A DNA stretch of 64,000 nt from Bacteroidia bacterium (GCA_030428705.1 JAUIDI010000002.1:248001-312000); one strand, 5' to 3'; counted from the stretch's first letter, positions 28,237 through 39,251 are shown. Made by a program: numbers and translations. Notes: a model not told the origin generated them from the sequence alone.

Positions 28237-29826
28237 ATGTTTGAGATTTCAGATTTAAAGTCAAAAAAGCTACCTGAGCTTCAGGAAATTGCTAAAGAAC
28301 TTAACGTACCCAAGTACAAAACCCAAAAAAAATTAGACCTTGTCTATCAAATATTGGACTTGCAGGCAGCCAACCCCAAAGCCGTTGCCGAAGCCACGAC
28401 AGATAGGGCAAGCGACCAACCGAAGGCCAAACCGGAGCGTAAAAGAATAGTACACCAAAAGCCTGACGAAAAGGATACTTCCAAAAACGAAGAAACCAAC
28501 GGTCAAGCCCAAGAAGGCAGGGATCAGAAAAGACCATCGCGACCGAACCCAAGACCGACAAAAAAAGACCACCAAAAAAACGCTCCCCAACGCAACGACC
28601 AAAACAATAACAAAAAACCACACCACCAAAAGAACAATCAGGACAGAAATTATGATAAGAGTAATTTCGATAAAGACCTGAAAAACCGTTATAAAGAACC
28701 GGAGTTCGAATTCGATAGTATCATCGAGAGCGAAGGCGTTTTGGACATTATGCAGGATGGATACGGATTCTTGAGATCTTCCGATTACAACTATCTGTCA
28801 TCGCCCGACGATATCTACGTCTCACAATCGCAGATCCGTCTTTTTGGTCTGAAGACCGGAGATACCGTCTTGGGCAATGTACGCCCTCCCAAAGAAGGTG
28901 AAAAATATTTCCCGTTAATCAAAGTGAACAAAATCAATGGCATCGATCCCCAAATCGTTCGGGATCGGGTATCGTTCGAACATTTGACACCTTTGTTTCC
29001 GAAGGAAAAATTCAATCTAGCGGAACGCCAGGCGACCATCTCGACACGGATCATAGATTTGTTCTCGCCAATCGGAAAAGGACAACGTGGAATGATCGTG
29101 GCGCAGCCTAAAACCGGTAAAACGATGTTATTGAAAGACATCGCCAATGGTATTGCCGCCAATCATCCGGAGGTTTATCAAATCATTCTATTGATCGATG
29201 AACGCCCTGAAGAGGTAACCGATATGCAACGCAATGTTCGCGGTGAAGTCGTGGCATCGACTTTTGACAAAGAAGCTACCGAACATGTACGGGTGGCCAA
29301 CATCGTTCTTGAAAAGGCAAAACGCTTGGTCGAATGCGGCCATGACGTAGTTATTCTATTGGATTCGATCACCCGTTTGGCCAGGGCCTACAACACGGTA
29401 CAACCCGCCTCGGGAAAAGTATTGAGCGGTGGTGTGGATGCGAACGCCTTACACAAACCCAAACGTTTTTTCGGTGCGGCTCGAAAAATCGAGAACGGAG
29501 GATCTTTATCGATTATTGCAACTGCATTGACCGAGACCGGTTCTAAAATGGACGAGGTTATCTTTGAGGAATTCAAGGGAACGGGTAATATGGAACTTCA
29601 ACTCGATCGTAAAATCAGCAATAGAAGAATTTTCCCTGCCATTGACCTTACTTCTTCAAGTACGCGTAGGGATGACCTTTTATTGGACGAAAACACGATC
29701 CAGCGTATGTGGATCATGCGCAAATATTTGGCCGATATGAATCCTGTAGAGGCAATGGAGTTCATTGAGCAGCGATTCAAGCAGACCAAAAACAATGAAG
29801 AGTTCTTGATGACCATGAACCAATAA
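28237..29826 (+). CDS. rho: Transcription termination factor Rho with long N-terminal low-complexity insert
   Basis: 529 aa; Rho_[85 protein letters not shown]. Confidence 0.97.
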   Translation: MFEISDLKSKKLPELQEIAKELNVPKYKTQKKLDLVYQILDLQAANPKAVAEATTDRASDQPKAKPERKRIVHQKPDEKDTSKNEETNGQAQEGRDQKRPSRPNPRPTKKDHQKNAPQRNDQNNNKKPHHQKNNQDRNYDKSNFDKDLKNRYKEPEFEFDSIIESEGVLDIMQDGYGFLRSSDYNYLSSPDDIYVSQSQIRLFGLKTGDTVLGNVRPPKEGEKYFPLIKVNKINGIDPQIVRDRVSFEHLTPLFPKEKFNLAERQATISTRIIDLFSPIGKGQRGMIVAQPKTGKTMLLKDIANGIAANHPEVYQIILLIDERPEEVTDMQRNVRGEVVASTFDKEATEHVRVANIVLEKAKRLVECGHDVVILLDSITRLARAYNTVQPASGKVLSGGVDANALHKPKRFFGAARKIENGGSLSIIATALTETGSKMDEVIFEEFKGTGNMELQLDRKISNRRIFPAIDLTSSSTRRDDLLLDENTIQRMWIMRKYLADMNPVEAMEFIEQRFKQTKNNEEFLMTMNQ

Positions 29827-29858
29827 TATTAGGTAGAGGGACAGATTTTTGTCCATAA

Positions 29859-29907
29859 AAAAATTCCAAATTCCCAAGGCGAGTACCTTTTGGAATTTGG
29901 AATTTTT
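29859..29907. terminator. Strong bidirectional intrinsic terminator (rho / rpsT)
   Basis: AAAAATTCCAAATTCC..GGAATTTGGAATTTTT, 16-bp perfect stem. Confidence 0.85.
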
Positions 29908-29927
29908 ATTTGAGATTATTCGATCGC

Positions 29928-30179
29928 CTAAAGAGACGCGACGTGCTTGGTGAGCTTGCTCTTTAAATTGGCGGCCTTATTGTTATGAATAATGTTGCGC
30001 TTTGCCAATCTATCGATCATGCTGATAACTTCCGGCAATAGTTTTTCTGCATCTTTCTTTTTCTCCTCGGCACGCAATTTCTTGATAGCGTTACGGGTAG
30101 TTTTGTGCTGATAACGGTTACGCAAACGAACTGCTTCGTTTCTTCTGATTCTTTTTAATGCCGACTTGTGATTTGCCAT
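29928..30179 (-). CDS. rpsT: 30S ribosomal protein S20
   Basis: 83 aa; MANHKSALKRIRRNEAVRLRNRYQHKTTRNAIKKL. Confidence 0.97.
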   Translation of the reverse strand: MANHKSALKRIRRNEAVRLRNRYQHKTTRNAIKKLRAEEKKKDAEKLLPEVISMIDRLAKRNIIHNNKAANLKSKLTKHVASL

Positions 30180-30236
30180 CTTTACTTCAATTATATTTTT
30201 TTAAATCTTTCTTCACCGATCCTCTTCGAACTTTTG

Positions 30237-30308
30237 TAGCCCGTAGGGGAATCGAACCCCTGTTACCAGGATGAAAACCTGGCGTCCTAACCCCTAGACG
30301 AACGGGCC
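30237..30308 (-). tRNA. tRNA-Glu(TTC), copy 1
   Basis: GGCCCGTTCGTCTAGGGGTTAGGACGCCAGGTTTTCATCCTGGTAACAGGGGTTCGATTCCCCTACGGGCTA; anticodon TTC. Confidence 0.96.
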
Positions 30309-30399
30309 GTTTTTAAGATTCGAAATACAAAATTCGAAGTGCGAAATCGTTTTTATAAATTTTCACTTCCAACCCCATACCTCCAACTTCGTATTTTAG

Positions 30400-30471
30400 T
30401 AGCCCGTAGGGGAATCGAACCCCTGTTACCAGGATGAAAACCTGGCGTCCTAACCCCTAGACGAACGGGCC
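30400..30471 (-). tRNA. tRNA-Glu(TTC), copy 2
   Basis: Identical 72-nt sequence to copy 1. Confidence 0.96.
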
Positions 30472-30494
30472 ATTGCTTTACACAATTGCGGATG

Positions 30495-30524
30495 CAAAAA
30501 TACAATTATTTTTAACTATAGCAA
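30495..30524 (-). promoter_or_regulatory. Bacteroidota-type promoter of the tRNA-Glu pair
   Basis: Minus strand TTG-N19-TATTTTTG (plus strand CAAAAATA 30495-30502, CAA 30522-30524). Confidence 0.7.
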
Positions 30525-30550
30525 CCCTTACCCATAAATTTTAAAAGCAT

Positions 30551-32029
30551 TTAATATGCCTTTGCAAACAACACCCTATAAGGCGAAGGTTTCCCGGTAA
30601 CCATGCAACTTCCCGGCTCATTTTTAACGTTGATCGGAATACATCGAATCGTGGCCTTGGTTTCTTCCTTTATTCGATTTTCGGTCTCGTTAGTACCATC
30701 CCAATGCGCGGAAATAAAACCGCCTTTTGATTCGATCAGCTTCTTGAATTCATCGTAGCTATTTACTTCGGTAATATGTTCTTCCCTGTATTTATGGGCC
30801 CTATCGAAAATATTCCTTTGAATATCTTCCATCAAAAATTCAATTTTTGACACTACCTCATCTATAGGTACGGTCTCCTTTTCGAACGTATCCCTTCTAG
30901 CCACCTCAAAAGTACCATTGTCCATATCACGTTGGCCTATCGCCAAGCGCACGGGTACTCCTTTCAATTCATATTCGTTGAACTTGAACCCCGGTTTATG
31001 GGTATCCCTGTCATCATATTTGACCGAAATACCCTTTGAGCGAAGTTCTTGCACCAAGGGTTTTACTCTTTCCGAAATGGCGTCCAATTGCTCAAGCCCT
31101 TTATAAATGGGAACTATAACCACCTGAATCGGCGCTAATTTAGGGGGAAGCACCAAACCGTTATCGTCGCTATGGGTCATTACCAACGCTCCCATCAATC
31201 GTGTGGAAACGCCCCATGAAGTGGCCCAAACATGTTCTTGTTTCCCTTCTTTGTTCGCAAATTTGACATCGAAAGCCTTGGCGAAATTCTGCCCTAAAAA
31301 ATGTGAAGTTCCTGCTTGTAGCGCCTTGCCATCCTGCATCAATGCTTCTATGCAATAGGTTTCGACCGCCCCTGCAAAACGTTCACTTTCGGTCTTGACC
31401 CCTTTGATTACAGGTACGGCCATATGCTCTTCTGCAAACTCCGCATAAACGTTCATTATAAGTTCTGCCTCTTCGATCGCCTCTTTTTCCGTTGCGTGGG
31501 CCGTGTGACCTTCCTGCCATAAAAACTCGGCGGTACGTAAAAAAAGGCGGGTACGCATTTCCCACCGGACCACGTTGGCCCATTGATTGATCAGCAAGGG
31601 AAGATCCCTATAGGATTGTATCCATCTCCGATAGGTATCCCATATTATGGTTTCGGAGGTAGGTCTCACGATAAGTTCTTCTTCCAATCTGGCCTCGGGA
31701 TCTACGATGATACCGTTTCCATCCTCATCATTCTTGAGCCTATAATGTGTGACCACCGCACACTCTTTCGCGAATCCTTCCACATGGCTTGCTTCCTTAC
31801 TTAAAAACGATTTTGGAATAAACAATGGAAAATAAGCATTTTCATGCCCCGTATCCTTGAACATTTTGTCCAAACCGGCCTGCATTTTTTCCCAGATCGC
31901 GAATCCATAGGGTTTGATGACCATACATCCCCTGACGCCAGAGTTTTCGGCCAAATCAGCTTTAACAACAAGTTCGTTGTACCATTTGGAATAATCTTCA
32001 CTACGCTTTGTCAAATTTTTACCCATCAT
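30551..32029 (-). CDS. proS: Prolyl-tRNA synthetase (archaeal/eukaryal-type)
   Basis: [21 protein letters not shown] start; [42 protein letters not shown]; the listed ORF is over-extended to 32107. Confidence 0.95.
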   Translation of the reverse strand: MMGKNLTKRSEDYSKWYNELVVKADLAENSGVRGCMVIKPYGFAIWEKMQAGLDKMFKDTGHENAYFPLFIPKSFLSKEASHVEGFAKECAVVTHYRLKNDEDGNGIIVDPEARLEEELIVRPTSETIIWDTYRRWIQSYRDLPLLINQWANVVRWEMRTRLFLRTAEFLWQEGHTAHATEKEAIEEAELIMNVYAEFAEEHMAVPVIKGVKTESERFAGAVETYCIEALMQDGKALQAGTSHFLGQNFAKAFDVKFANKEGKQEHVWATSWGVSTRLMGALVMTHSDDNGLVLPPKLAPIQVVIVPIYKGLEQLDAISERVKPLVQELRSKGISVKYDDRDTHKPGFKFNEYELKGVPVRLAIGQRDMDNGTFEVARRDTFEKETVPIDEVVSKIEFLMEDIQRNIFDRAHKYREEHITEVNSYDEFKKLIESKGGFISAHWDGTNETENRIKEETKATIRCIPINVKNEPGSCMVTGKPSPYRVLFAKAY

Positions 32030-32122
32030 ATATAGTTTGGCATAGAACTTGTGCCTATGTTGTCGAAATAATTCGGTAAAACTAATTATTTTTAGTATGT
32101 TCAACAATATAAAATCAGACTG

Positions 32123-33445
32123 ATGAATAATTCACTACCCCACCCAAAATTCAGCATCGCTGCCATCTCTGCACTAGTGGGACTTATGTTCATTTCATGT
32201 GGTTCGTACCAACAAGCTTCGTATTACGACAATGACGGTATCTATGCAGACCCGAATGATCGTATCGTGGAAAGACCTACCGAGAACAGATCGGCCCGTC
32301 AAGCCGAGCAAAATACCTATGCGGAATACTTCGGAAACAAAGCCGACCAGTACAATGAAATTTTGGAGAACGAGATTTTTACCGACATCGAATCGTATTC
32401 AAGTGATATAGAAAACGATAGCATCACTGAAGGGCAATTAACCGATTACTACAGTCCTGATAATGACTACCAAGGTTATGCCGGCTGGGGAGATAACGCA
32501 ACCAGTGTGAACATCAATATATACGATAGCGGATGGAACAATTGGGGCTGGGGTGGCTTCGGTTGGGGTTGGAACAGTCCATGGGGATGGAACAACTGGG
32601 GCTGGGGAGGCTACTATGGAGGTTATTACGGCTGGGGCTGGAACAATCCTTGGAGATGGAACCGATGGGGCTGGGGAGGATACTATGGCGGTTGGGGTTA
32701 CGCCGGTTATTATGGCTGGGGCGGATATTACAACAATTGGTATTATCCCGGTTATGGTTATTATGGCCGAAACCCCTATTATTACGGTTATAACAGAAGT
32801 TATGCCTATAATCGAGGTCGTAGAGGATACTACAATACAAATACCGTTGCGGGAATCAACTCACGAACTTCTTTAAGGGGACGATCCAACATTAATACAA
32901 GAGGTACCTCTCCAAGATACAGGTCTACAAGTTCAAGATCTCTAAATAGCCGTTCGACTGGTGTAAGAAGTTCAAGAAGTACCGGCATTGCCTCAAGGAG
33001 AACCGTAGGTGTCGATCAGAACAGAAGTTACAGAACAAGTCGCAGCACACGGGCGGTGCCTAGATATAACAGTTCTTCGAGAAGTCAAACATATAGAAGT
33101 ACCACGCCAAGAACCGGAAGCTATCAAAGCGGACGTTCTTCCTCGAGGGTTAGAACGGCTCCAAGAACTTCAACTTATAGCCGTAGCAGTGGAGCACGTA
33201 CAGGCTCATATAGAAGTTCGGGGCGAAGTACCCGTACCAATCAGTCATATAGAAGCTCTACCCCTAGAAGTGGCAGCTATCGGTCGGGCAGTAGAAGCTC
33301 AAGTACACGAAGTAGTGGCAGCTACCGAAGTTCCGGTAGCAGTTCCCGAAGCTCTGGCGGAAGCTATAGAAGTTCGGGCGGTTCATCTTCGCGATCTTCG
33401 GGTGCTCGATCATCAAGTTCCAGAAGCGGAGGAAGAAGACAATAA
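32123..33445 (+). CDS. Putative lipoprotein with W/G/Y/N-rich then R/S-rich low-complexity tail
   Basis: 440 aa; lipobox-like [21 protein letters not shown].. repeats; RSSSRSS-rich C-term. Confidence 0.8.
   Translation: MNNSLPHPKFSIAAISALVGLMFISCGSYQQASYYDNDGIYADPNDRIVERPTENRSARQAEQNTYAEYFGNKADQYNEILENEIFTDIESYSSDIENDSITEGQLTDYYSPDNDYQGYAGWGDNATSVNINIYDSGWNNWGWGGFGWGWNSPWGWNNWGWGGYYGGYYGWGWNNPWRWNRWGWGGYYGGWGYAGYYGWGGYYNNWYYPGYGYYGRNPYYYGYNRSYAYNRGRRGYYNTNTVAGINSRTSLRGRSNINTRGTSPRYRSTSSRSLNSRSTGVRSSRSTGIASRRTVGVDQNRSYRTSRSTRAVPRYNSSSRSQTYRSTTPRTGSYQSGRSSSRVRTAPRTSTYSRSSGARTGSYRSSGRSTRTNQSYRSSTPRSGSYRSGSRSSSTRSSGSYRSSGSSSRSSGGSYRSSGGSSSRSSGARSSSSRSGGRRQ
32530..32735 (+). repeat. G-run-rich degenerate coding repeats (TGGGGCTGGGG)
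   Basis: Multiple GGGG runs separated by short loops, e.g. TTGGGGCTGGGGTGG and ACTGGGGCTGGGGAGG. Confidence 0.7.
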
Positions 33446-33484
33446 GCTTCTTGATATTCACAAACGATATTAAAAACCCAAATA

Positions 33485-34990
33485 ATGAAAAGGTATATCA
33501 CTTTCATAATGCTATCGGCATGCACTTTGGTCAGTGCCCAGAACATCAACGATGTTATGCGCTACGGCAGCGAAAATTTACAAGGTACTGCTCGATTTCA
33601 AGGACTTAGCGGTGCTTTTGGGGCCCTAGGGGGCGATTTATCGGCATTGGGTGTCAATCCGGCCGGATCCGCTGTCTTTAACAACAGTTTGTTCACCGTT
33701 TCCGGAACAAGTTACACACGCGATAATGCGGCACGTTATTTCAACGGAAACGACGGAACTATAAGCAGCAATGTCGATCTCAATCAAATTGGAGGTGTAA
33801 TGGTCTTTAAGACCACCAATCCCGAAGCGGATTGGAAAAAAGTATCATTGGCGATCAACTATGATGTGGTCCAAGACCTGGACGATCGTTTTTTCGTCTC
33901 TGGTAATAGCAATCAGGGTATAGACAACTACTTTTTAAACTTTGCCAATGGTGTTCCATTTGGGTCGATACTACTCCAGGACGGCGAATTAATTGAAAAT
34001 GCCTATTTGGATATTGGTTCGCAGCAGGGTTTTGTAGATCAACAGGCTTTTCTAGGATACTATGGCGGAATCATAGACCCCCAAACGACCGATGATGATA
34101 ATACCGCCTATGTAAGCACCTCAGATTACGGAACCGTCAATCAAGAGTTTTCCCGTACTACAACAGGCTATAATAGCAAGTTTACGGTCAATGCCGCTAC
34201 CCAGTTCAAAAATCGGTTACATCTGGGGGCTTCATTGAATTTTCATAACGTTCAATATACGCAACTGGATAAATTTTACGAGGATGGTTATAATACCGAT
34301 TCTGAAATACAGTTTACTACCTTCGACAATTATCTTCAAACCCAAGGATCTGCATTCTCTTTCGGTTTGGGGGCCATAATGAAGCTTAACGAATTTTTTA
34401 GGATAGGCGGAAGTTATCAATCCCCTACTTGGTACCGTCTCACGGATGATACCTCACAACGAATCAATTCGGATCTCGCCGATGAGGATATCCATTTTAT
34501 CAACTTTGAAATCGTGAACCTCTATGAGGCCTACACTATCAAGATTCCTGAAAAATTGACCGGAAGTTTGGCCGTTATCTTTGGCAAAAACGGACTCTTG
34601 AGTCTTGATTATAGCTATCAAGACATGGCCCGATCAGAATTAAGGCCCAAGAACGATAGCAGCTTTGCCATCGTCAATAATCAAATTGCCAATGAACTGG
34701 GTGCCGTTTCATCGGTACGTGTAGGTGGCGAATACCGTATTGCGCAGATAAGCCTGCGCGGAGGGTTTCGATATGAGCAAAGCCCCTACATCAATGAAAC
34801 CACAATTGGCGACCTTTCAGGGTTTTCCGCTGGTATCGGGTATAATTTTGGCGGTAGCCGCTTGGATTTGGCCTTCAACCGTTCAGAGCAAGACGTTAAC
34901 AAGCAATTGTTCGATACCGGCTTGACAACTCCGGCGTTGATAAACAACATCAACACCAACGTCACTTTGGCCTATACCTTGAATTTTTAG
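33485..34990 (+). CDS. OmpP1/FadL/TodX-family outer membrane protein
   Basis: 501 aa; signal peptide; LQGTARFQGLSGAFGALGGDLSALGVNPAGSAVF; beta-barrel ending in F. Confidence 0.9.
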   Translation: MKRYITFIMLSACTLVSAQNINDVMRYGSENLQGTARFQGLSGAFGALGGDLSALGVNPAGSAVFNNSLFTVSGTSYTRDNAARYFNGNDGTISSNVDLNQIGGVMVFKTTNPEADWKKVSLAINYDVVQDLDDRFFVSGNSNQGIDNYFLNFANGVPFGSILLQDGELIENAYLDIGSQQGFVDQQAFLGYYGGIIDPQTTDDDNTAYVSTSDYGTVNQEFSRTTTGYNSKFTVNAATQFKNRLHLGASLNFHNVQYTQLDKFYEDGYNTDSEIQFTTFDNYLQTQGSAFSFGLGAIMKLNEFFRIGGSYQSPTWYRLTDDTSQRINSDLADEDIHFINFEIVNLYEAYTIKIPEKLTGSLAVIFGKNGLLSLDYSYQDMARSELRPKNDSSFAIVNNQIANELGAVSSVRVGGEYRIAQISLRGGFRYEQSPYINETTIGDLSGFSAGIGYNFGGSRLDLAFNRSEQDVNKQLFDTGLTTPALINNINTNVTLAYTLNF

Positions 34991-35010
34991 GAGGAAAACA
35001 ATCGAATATA

Positions 35011-35045
35011 AAAAAAGACCGGTTTGAACATCGGTCTTTTTATTT
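35011..35045. terminator. Bidirectional intrinsic terminator
   Basis: AAAAAGACCG..CGGTCTTTTT between convergent genes. Confidence 0.8.
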
Positions 35046-35053
35046 TTTATATA

Positions 35054-36496
35054 TCAACGTTTCAGTGTAAAATGCGATTGTCTCGTCTTGGCAACTACAA
35101 CACCATCTTCTTGCTCGGCATAGACCAATTTGAACCAATAATCAGTCGAAGGCATTGGTCGTCCATTGTAAACACCGTCCCATCCAACTGAATTGGAATC
35201 CAATTGTACCAAAAACTTACCGTAGCGATCAAATATGGCGACTACAGGATTGGTCAATGTTTCTACGCCCAAAATGTGCCAAGTATCATTGAATCCGTCA
35301 CTATTGGGCGTAAAGAATTTTGGATAGCCCACAACTAAAAATTCAATGGGTTCGGTGGTTCCACAACCATTTTTATCGTTGATAATCACCGTATTGAGAC
35401 CAGGAGGCACATCATTGAATATGGGATCATCTTGAAATTCACCCCCATTGATGGCAAATTCGTAATCACTGTTGCCCACCACAAAAAACTCGATATTGTT
35501 CTGGTCGGGGTCTTTGGAGAGATTGGTATCCAATATTTCAACGCGATCCAAAACAGGTACACCATGAAAGGTAATCAGTATTCCCCCATCGTCCGCAACG
35601 GTAGGTGGAGTTCCTGATAGGGTGGTAATTTCGGCAAAGTAACGTCCTGAATTCGGGCTTGTCACTACATATTCGGCTCCGAAAGGTCCAGTTCCCGTCA
35701 ATGTAGCATCGATCGTTCCATCATCTTCATAGTCGACCGTCCATTCAACATTGGCAATATCAGGTCCCGCAGGTGAATTCAAGGCACTTAAGGTAATATC
35801 GGGATCCCCCTCACAGGCAACGATATCCAAACCTAGAAACTCGTCCCGCAAGGTACAATCGAGGGCCGTGTTTTGATCGTCCTGAACGGAACTTCCCGTA
35901 AAGGTTAACATAAAAGGTTCTGCATCTCCGTCGAAATTGGTGTTGAAGTTGTTTATAAGGATATAATATATTTCTCCCGGCTGCACATCGAGCCATTCAT
36001 CATAGGTGTTTTGGCTTCCTTTCAAGAACGGTGCACCTTCTTGCCCATTTTCCGGGTTCACCCCTACCCCGGTAAAATTGGTATCGTTCACTTCGTAGTT
36101 ACATCGAATAGGGTCTGCGGTACCATTACTAATATCGGCGCAGTCTACATCCGGACCGTAAACGGCAAAATCCCATTCGGCAGTTGGTGCTCCCGAACCG
36201 CTGACCGGTAATGCCTCGATATCGAATCCGACCTGACCTCCCGTACCTGCCCTAAAGACGAACCAAGAGGTGTTATGCTCAATATTCGCCGAACTTATAC
36301 TTCCTTTTTCCAAACAACCGGAAGTACGCATGGTATCGGGATCAAAATCATCTATATCGCCACTACCATCTGCGAGTCCCATGATGGGCGCATCGGCACA
36401 AACTGGAATGGCACTTCTACAATCAGGAGAATTTTGTGCGGTCGCAACTACTGAAAATAGTAGTAAGCAGCAAACAATACAAAAGCGTGTTCGCAT
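35054..36496 (-). CDS. T9SS type-B sorting domain secreted protein A
   Basis: 480 aa; C-term PKFFTPNSDGFNDTWHILGVETLTNPVVAIFDRYGKFLVQL..WDGVYNGRPMPSTDYWFKLVY..HFTLKR. Confidence 0.92.
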   Translation of the reverse strand: MRTRFCIVCCLLLFSVVATAQNSPDCRSAIPVCADAPIMGLADGSGDIDDFDPDTMRTSGCLEKGSISSANIEHNTSWFVFRAGTGGQVGFDIEALPVSGSGAPTAEWDFAVYGPDVDCADISNGTADPIRCNYEVNDTNFTGVGVNPENGQEGAPFLKGSQNTYDEWLDVQPGEIYYILINNFNTNFDGDAEPFMLTFTGSSVQDDQNTALDCTLRDEFLGLDIVACEGDPDITLSALNSPAGPDIANVEWTVDYEDDGTIDATLTGTGPFGAEYVVTSPNSGRYFAEITTLSGTPPTVADDGGILITFHGVPVLDRVEILDTNLSKDPDQNNIEFFVVGNSDYEFAINGGEFQDDPIFNDVPPGLNTVIINDKNGCGTTEPIEFLVVGYPKFFTPNSDGFNDTWHILGVETLTNPVVAIFDRYGKFLVQLDSNSVGWDGVYNGRPMPSTDYWFKLVYAEQEDGVVVAKTRQSHFTLKR

Positions 36497-36613
36497 AAGA
36501 TAGTGGGGCTAATTGTAAACAATTGATCAATAGTATAACTCCACTACCTTATTTTTAGTATGTTTCAACGGGATTTTATGCACTTAATCGATGAAATGCG
36601 ATTTGAACAAATA

Positions 36614-38458
36614 TCATCTTTTAAGAGCGAAATGATTATTTACGTATTTGGCGGTAATTCGCTGACCATCTACATCGTCGTATGTCAATTTGAACCAATA
36701 ATCCGAAGAAGGCATGGCAATACCGTTGAAAGTACCATCCCAACCACTATCTTCGTCGGTAAGTTGTTTTAGTAATTTTCCATATCGGTCATAGATAAAG
36801 ACCATTGGGTTATCTAAATTGGACAATCCCTGAATGTGCCAATCGGCATTTGAAGTATCTCCGTTCGGAGTAAAATATTTTGGAAAGCCGACCACTACGA
36901 TATTTTCGGTCGCTTCACCACAGCCCTTGGGGTCGTTAACCGTTATTGTATGGGCACCCGGGAGCACATTGTACCAAGTGTTGCCTTCCTGATAAGGTTC
37001 ATTATCGATTCTATATTCAAGGCTTGTATCATTGTTATCGACAAGAACCTTTACCGTATTGTTATTCTGTAAATCATTGATAACAATATCCTCGATTTGC
37101 GGTGGTTTTGATTCGACCACATTTATTAAAGCCACAACGGAACAGTTTAAACCGCCTTGCGAATTGTTTATTGTAAGGGTATAATTTCCCGCCTGCGAAA
37201 CGACAATACTCGATGTGGTCTCTCCCGAATCCCACAAATAACTATAATTCGCGTTAGGTTGTATTTCCCCTATTGTTACGTTTCCATTGTCCGCGCAGAG
37301 GTAAGCCTCCAATGGAAAGTCCACCGATGGTGTTTCCAGTGCCGTTAGTTGAAAGCTTACGGAAGCATCGAAACATTTTGGGTTCATCAAAGAGGTTACC
37401 CGAACATAAATCGTTTTAGACCCAAAGCCTGTTTCGTATTGCAGCGTCAAGGAATTGACACCATTGTTCGCGTCTATTTGCGATTCGTGGTATGATACCA
37501 CGTATTCGATCGCTGATTGACCGCCCAGTGCCTCGACATCTTTTTGCGAAAGATCATAAACAGTACTTTCGGAACATGATGCATCGTCAGATACGGGATT
37601 GGTCACCGGTACTTCGGAAAAAGCTATTTGAACATCGCTGTATATATTTCCTGTCGGGGTCACGACTTCCACCCTATATAAAGCCGAGGAAGTTACATTT
37701 AGGCTGGCCCCGTTTTCCCCAATAATCGGTTCAAAACCATTCCCTGTATCGGAAAACCAATTATAGATGCTTGCATCGGTCGTGGTAGCGTCCAAAGAAA
37801 TTATATCGCCCTCACAGGCTGAAATTGGTGGCCCAAGCAAATTATCGATAATGGAGCAATCAAGGGCAGTATACGGAAAGGCCACAAAAATACTTCCTGA
37901 AAACTGTATGGAAAATCCTGAATTATTGTTGCTAAAATTATTGATGAGCAAGTAATATTCCTCTCCCGGGGTAACATTAAGCCATGCCTCGTACTGTACG
38001 TTTGACATATCACCGGTAGGATCTTGGCCCACCCCGATAAACGTATTTTCATCTTGGTTATCAAAGAAATTGCACCTTATGGGCTCGCCCAAATCGTTGC
38101 AATCGTTCGATTTATAAAGGGCAAAATCCCAATCTTCCGAAGAATCAATACCAATGTTGAACCCTAGTTGCCCACTTTCGCCCGTTTTAAATCGGTACCA
38201 TGCAGAATTTGACTCGATTGCGCCCGAAAGCGTTTCTTCAAGGCAACCAGTCATGGTGCTTCCGTTGAAATCATCAATTCCGAACCCGTTAGTACCTCCG
38301 TTGACCGGTGTATTATTGCAAATAGGAATCGCATTGCTACAGTCTGGCGAAACTTGGGCCAAGGCATGGGCCACACCAAAAAAGAAGTGTACAAGAAGTA
38401 CAGCGACAATGCGTTTCATAAGTAGGTCGAACTTTATCGAATCTAAAATTAACACCAC
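36614..38458 (-). CDS. T9SS type-B sorting domain secreted protein B (paralog)
   Basis: 614 aa; PKYFTPNGDTSNADWHIQGLSNLDNPMVFIYDRYGKLLKQL..WDGTFNGIAMPSSDYWFKLTY..HFALKR; start possibly 38419 (MKRIVAVL). Confidence 0.92.
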   Translation of the reverse strand: MVLILDSIKFDLLMKRIVAVLLVHFFFGVAHALAQVSPDCSNAIPICNNTPVNGGTNGFGIDDFNGSTMTGCLEETLSGAIESNSAWYRFKTGESGQLGFNIGIDSSEDWDFALYKSNDCNDLGEPIRCNFFDNQDENTFIGVGQDPTGDMSNVQYEAWLNVTPGEEYYLLINNFSNNNSGFSIQFSGSIFVAFPYTALDCSIIDNLLGPPISACEGDIISLDATTTDASIYNWFSDTGNGFEPIIGENGASLNVTSSALYRVEVVTPTGNIYSDVQIAFSEVPVTNPVSDDASCSESTVYDLSQKDVEALGGQSAIEYVVSYHESQIDANNGVNSLTLQYETGFGSKTIYVRVTSLMNPKCFDASVSFQLTALETPSVDFPLEAYLCADNGNVTIGEIQPNANYSYLWDSGETTSSIVVSQAGNYTLTINNSQGGLNCSVVALINVVESKPPQIEDIVINDLQNNNTVKVLVDNNDTSLEYRIDNEPYQEGNTWYNVLPGAHTITVNDPKGCGEATENIVVVGFPKYFTPNGDTSNADWHIQGLSNLDNPMVFIYDRYGKLLKQLTDEDSGWDGTFNGIAMPSSDYWFKLTYDDVDGQRITAKYVNNHFALKR

Positions 38459-38546
38459 TTTTACCTTAACGCTAATTTATGTTGTGTATAGGCCCTAATG
38501 TGGTATAAAGTGCCATTTTATGTATATCTTTGCGGTTCTTTAAGCA

Positions 38547-39236
38547 GTGGAAAGCATGAAAATCGATAGGAGTTTAGAAGAGCATTTCGAGGAAATGGGT
38601 AATGAGCATATCTCGTCATCGGAAGACACGCCGATGCGAGACGATGCATTTGTACTGAACGACGATGAAAAAATCGAACGCATTCGTGAGAGTATTAGGG
38701 AAGTAATGCTAACACTCGGCCTGGACCTGGACGACGACAGCTTAAAAGGAACCCCGGACAGGGTGGCCAAAATGTTCGTAAAGGAAATCTTCGGGGGACT
38801 ACATCCTTCACGAAGACCCAAGGCATCCACTTTCGAAAATAAATACAAATATGGTGAAATGTTGGTCGAAAAAAACATTACAGTCTATTCTACCTGTGAG
38901 CACCATTTACTGCCCATTGTCGGAAAAGCCCATGTTGCCTATATTTCAAACGGCAAGGTAGTCGGTCTTTCAAAAATGAACCGCATCGTCGATTATTATG
39001 CAAAACGGCCGCAAGTTCAAGAACGTCTCAACATTCAAATTGTCAGGGAACTGCAAAAAGTTTTGGGTACCGATGATGTTGCCTGTGTTATCGATGCCAA
39101 ACATTTATGTGTCAACTCCAGGGGTATACGCGATATAGAAAGCAGTACGGTCACCGCCGAGTATGGAGGCAAGTTTAAGGATGAAGCCGTTCGACGCGAA
39201 TTTTTGGACTATATTAACCTCGATACCAATTTTTAA
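38547..39236 (+). CDS. folE: GTP cyclohydrolase I
   Basis: 229 aa; [57 protein letters not shown]. Confidence 0.97.
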   Translation: MESMKIDRSLEEHFEEMGNEHISSSEDTPMRDDAFVLNDDEKIERIRESIREVMLTLGLDLDDDSLKGTPDRVAKMFVKEIFGGLHPSRRPKASTFENKYKYGEMLVEKNITVYSTCEHHLLPIVGKAHVAYISNGKVVGLSKMNRIVDYYAKRPQVQERLNIQIVRELQKVLGTDDVACVIDAKHLCVNSRGIRDIESSTVTAEYGGKFKDEAVRREFLDYINLDTNF

Positions 39237-39251
39237 CACTTTCTGTCTCAA

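Noticed and set aside
30237-30471. Two long direct repeats that could suggest a CRISPR or duplication element
   Set aside because: They are two identical tRNA-Glu genes.
32029-32107. N-terminal extension of the proS ORF
   Set aside because: ProRS homology starts at [15 protein letters not shown]; the extension looks like a 5' UTR.
32514-32876. Three further overlapping ORFs (32514-32840 -, 32533-32793 +, 32553-32876 +)
   Set aside because: Low-complexity shadow frames of the W/G repeat region.
33009-33473. 154-aa plus-strand ORF rich in E/V/A
   Set aside because: Shadow frame of the R/S-rich repeats of the 32123-33445 gene; stop-free only because of biased codons.
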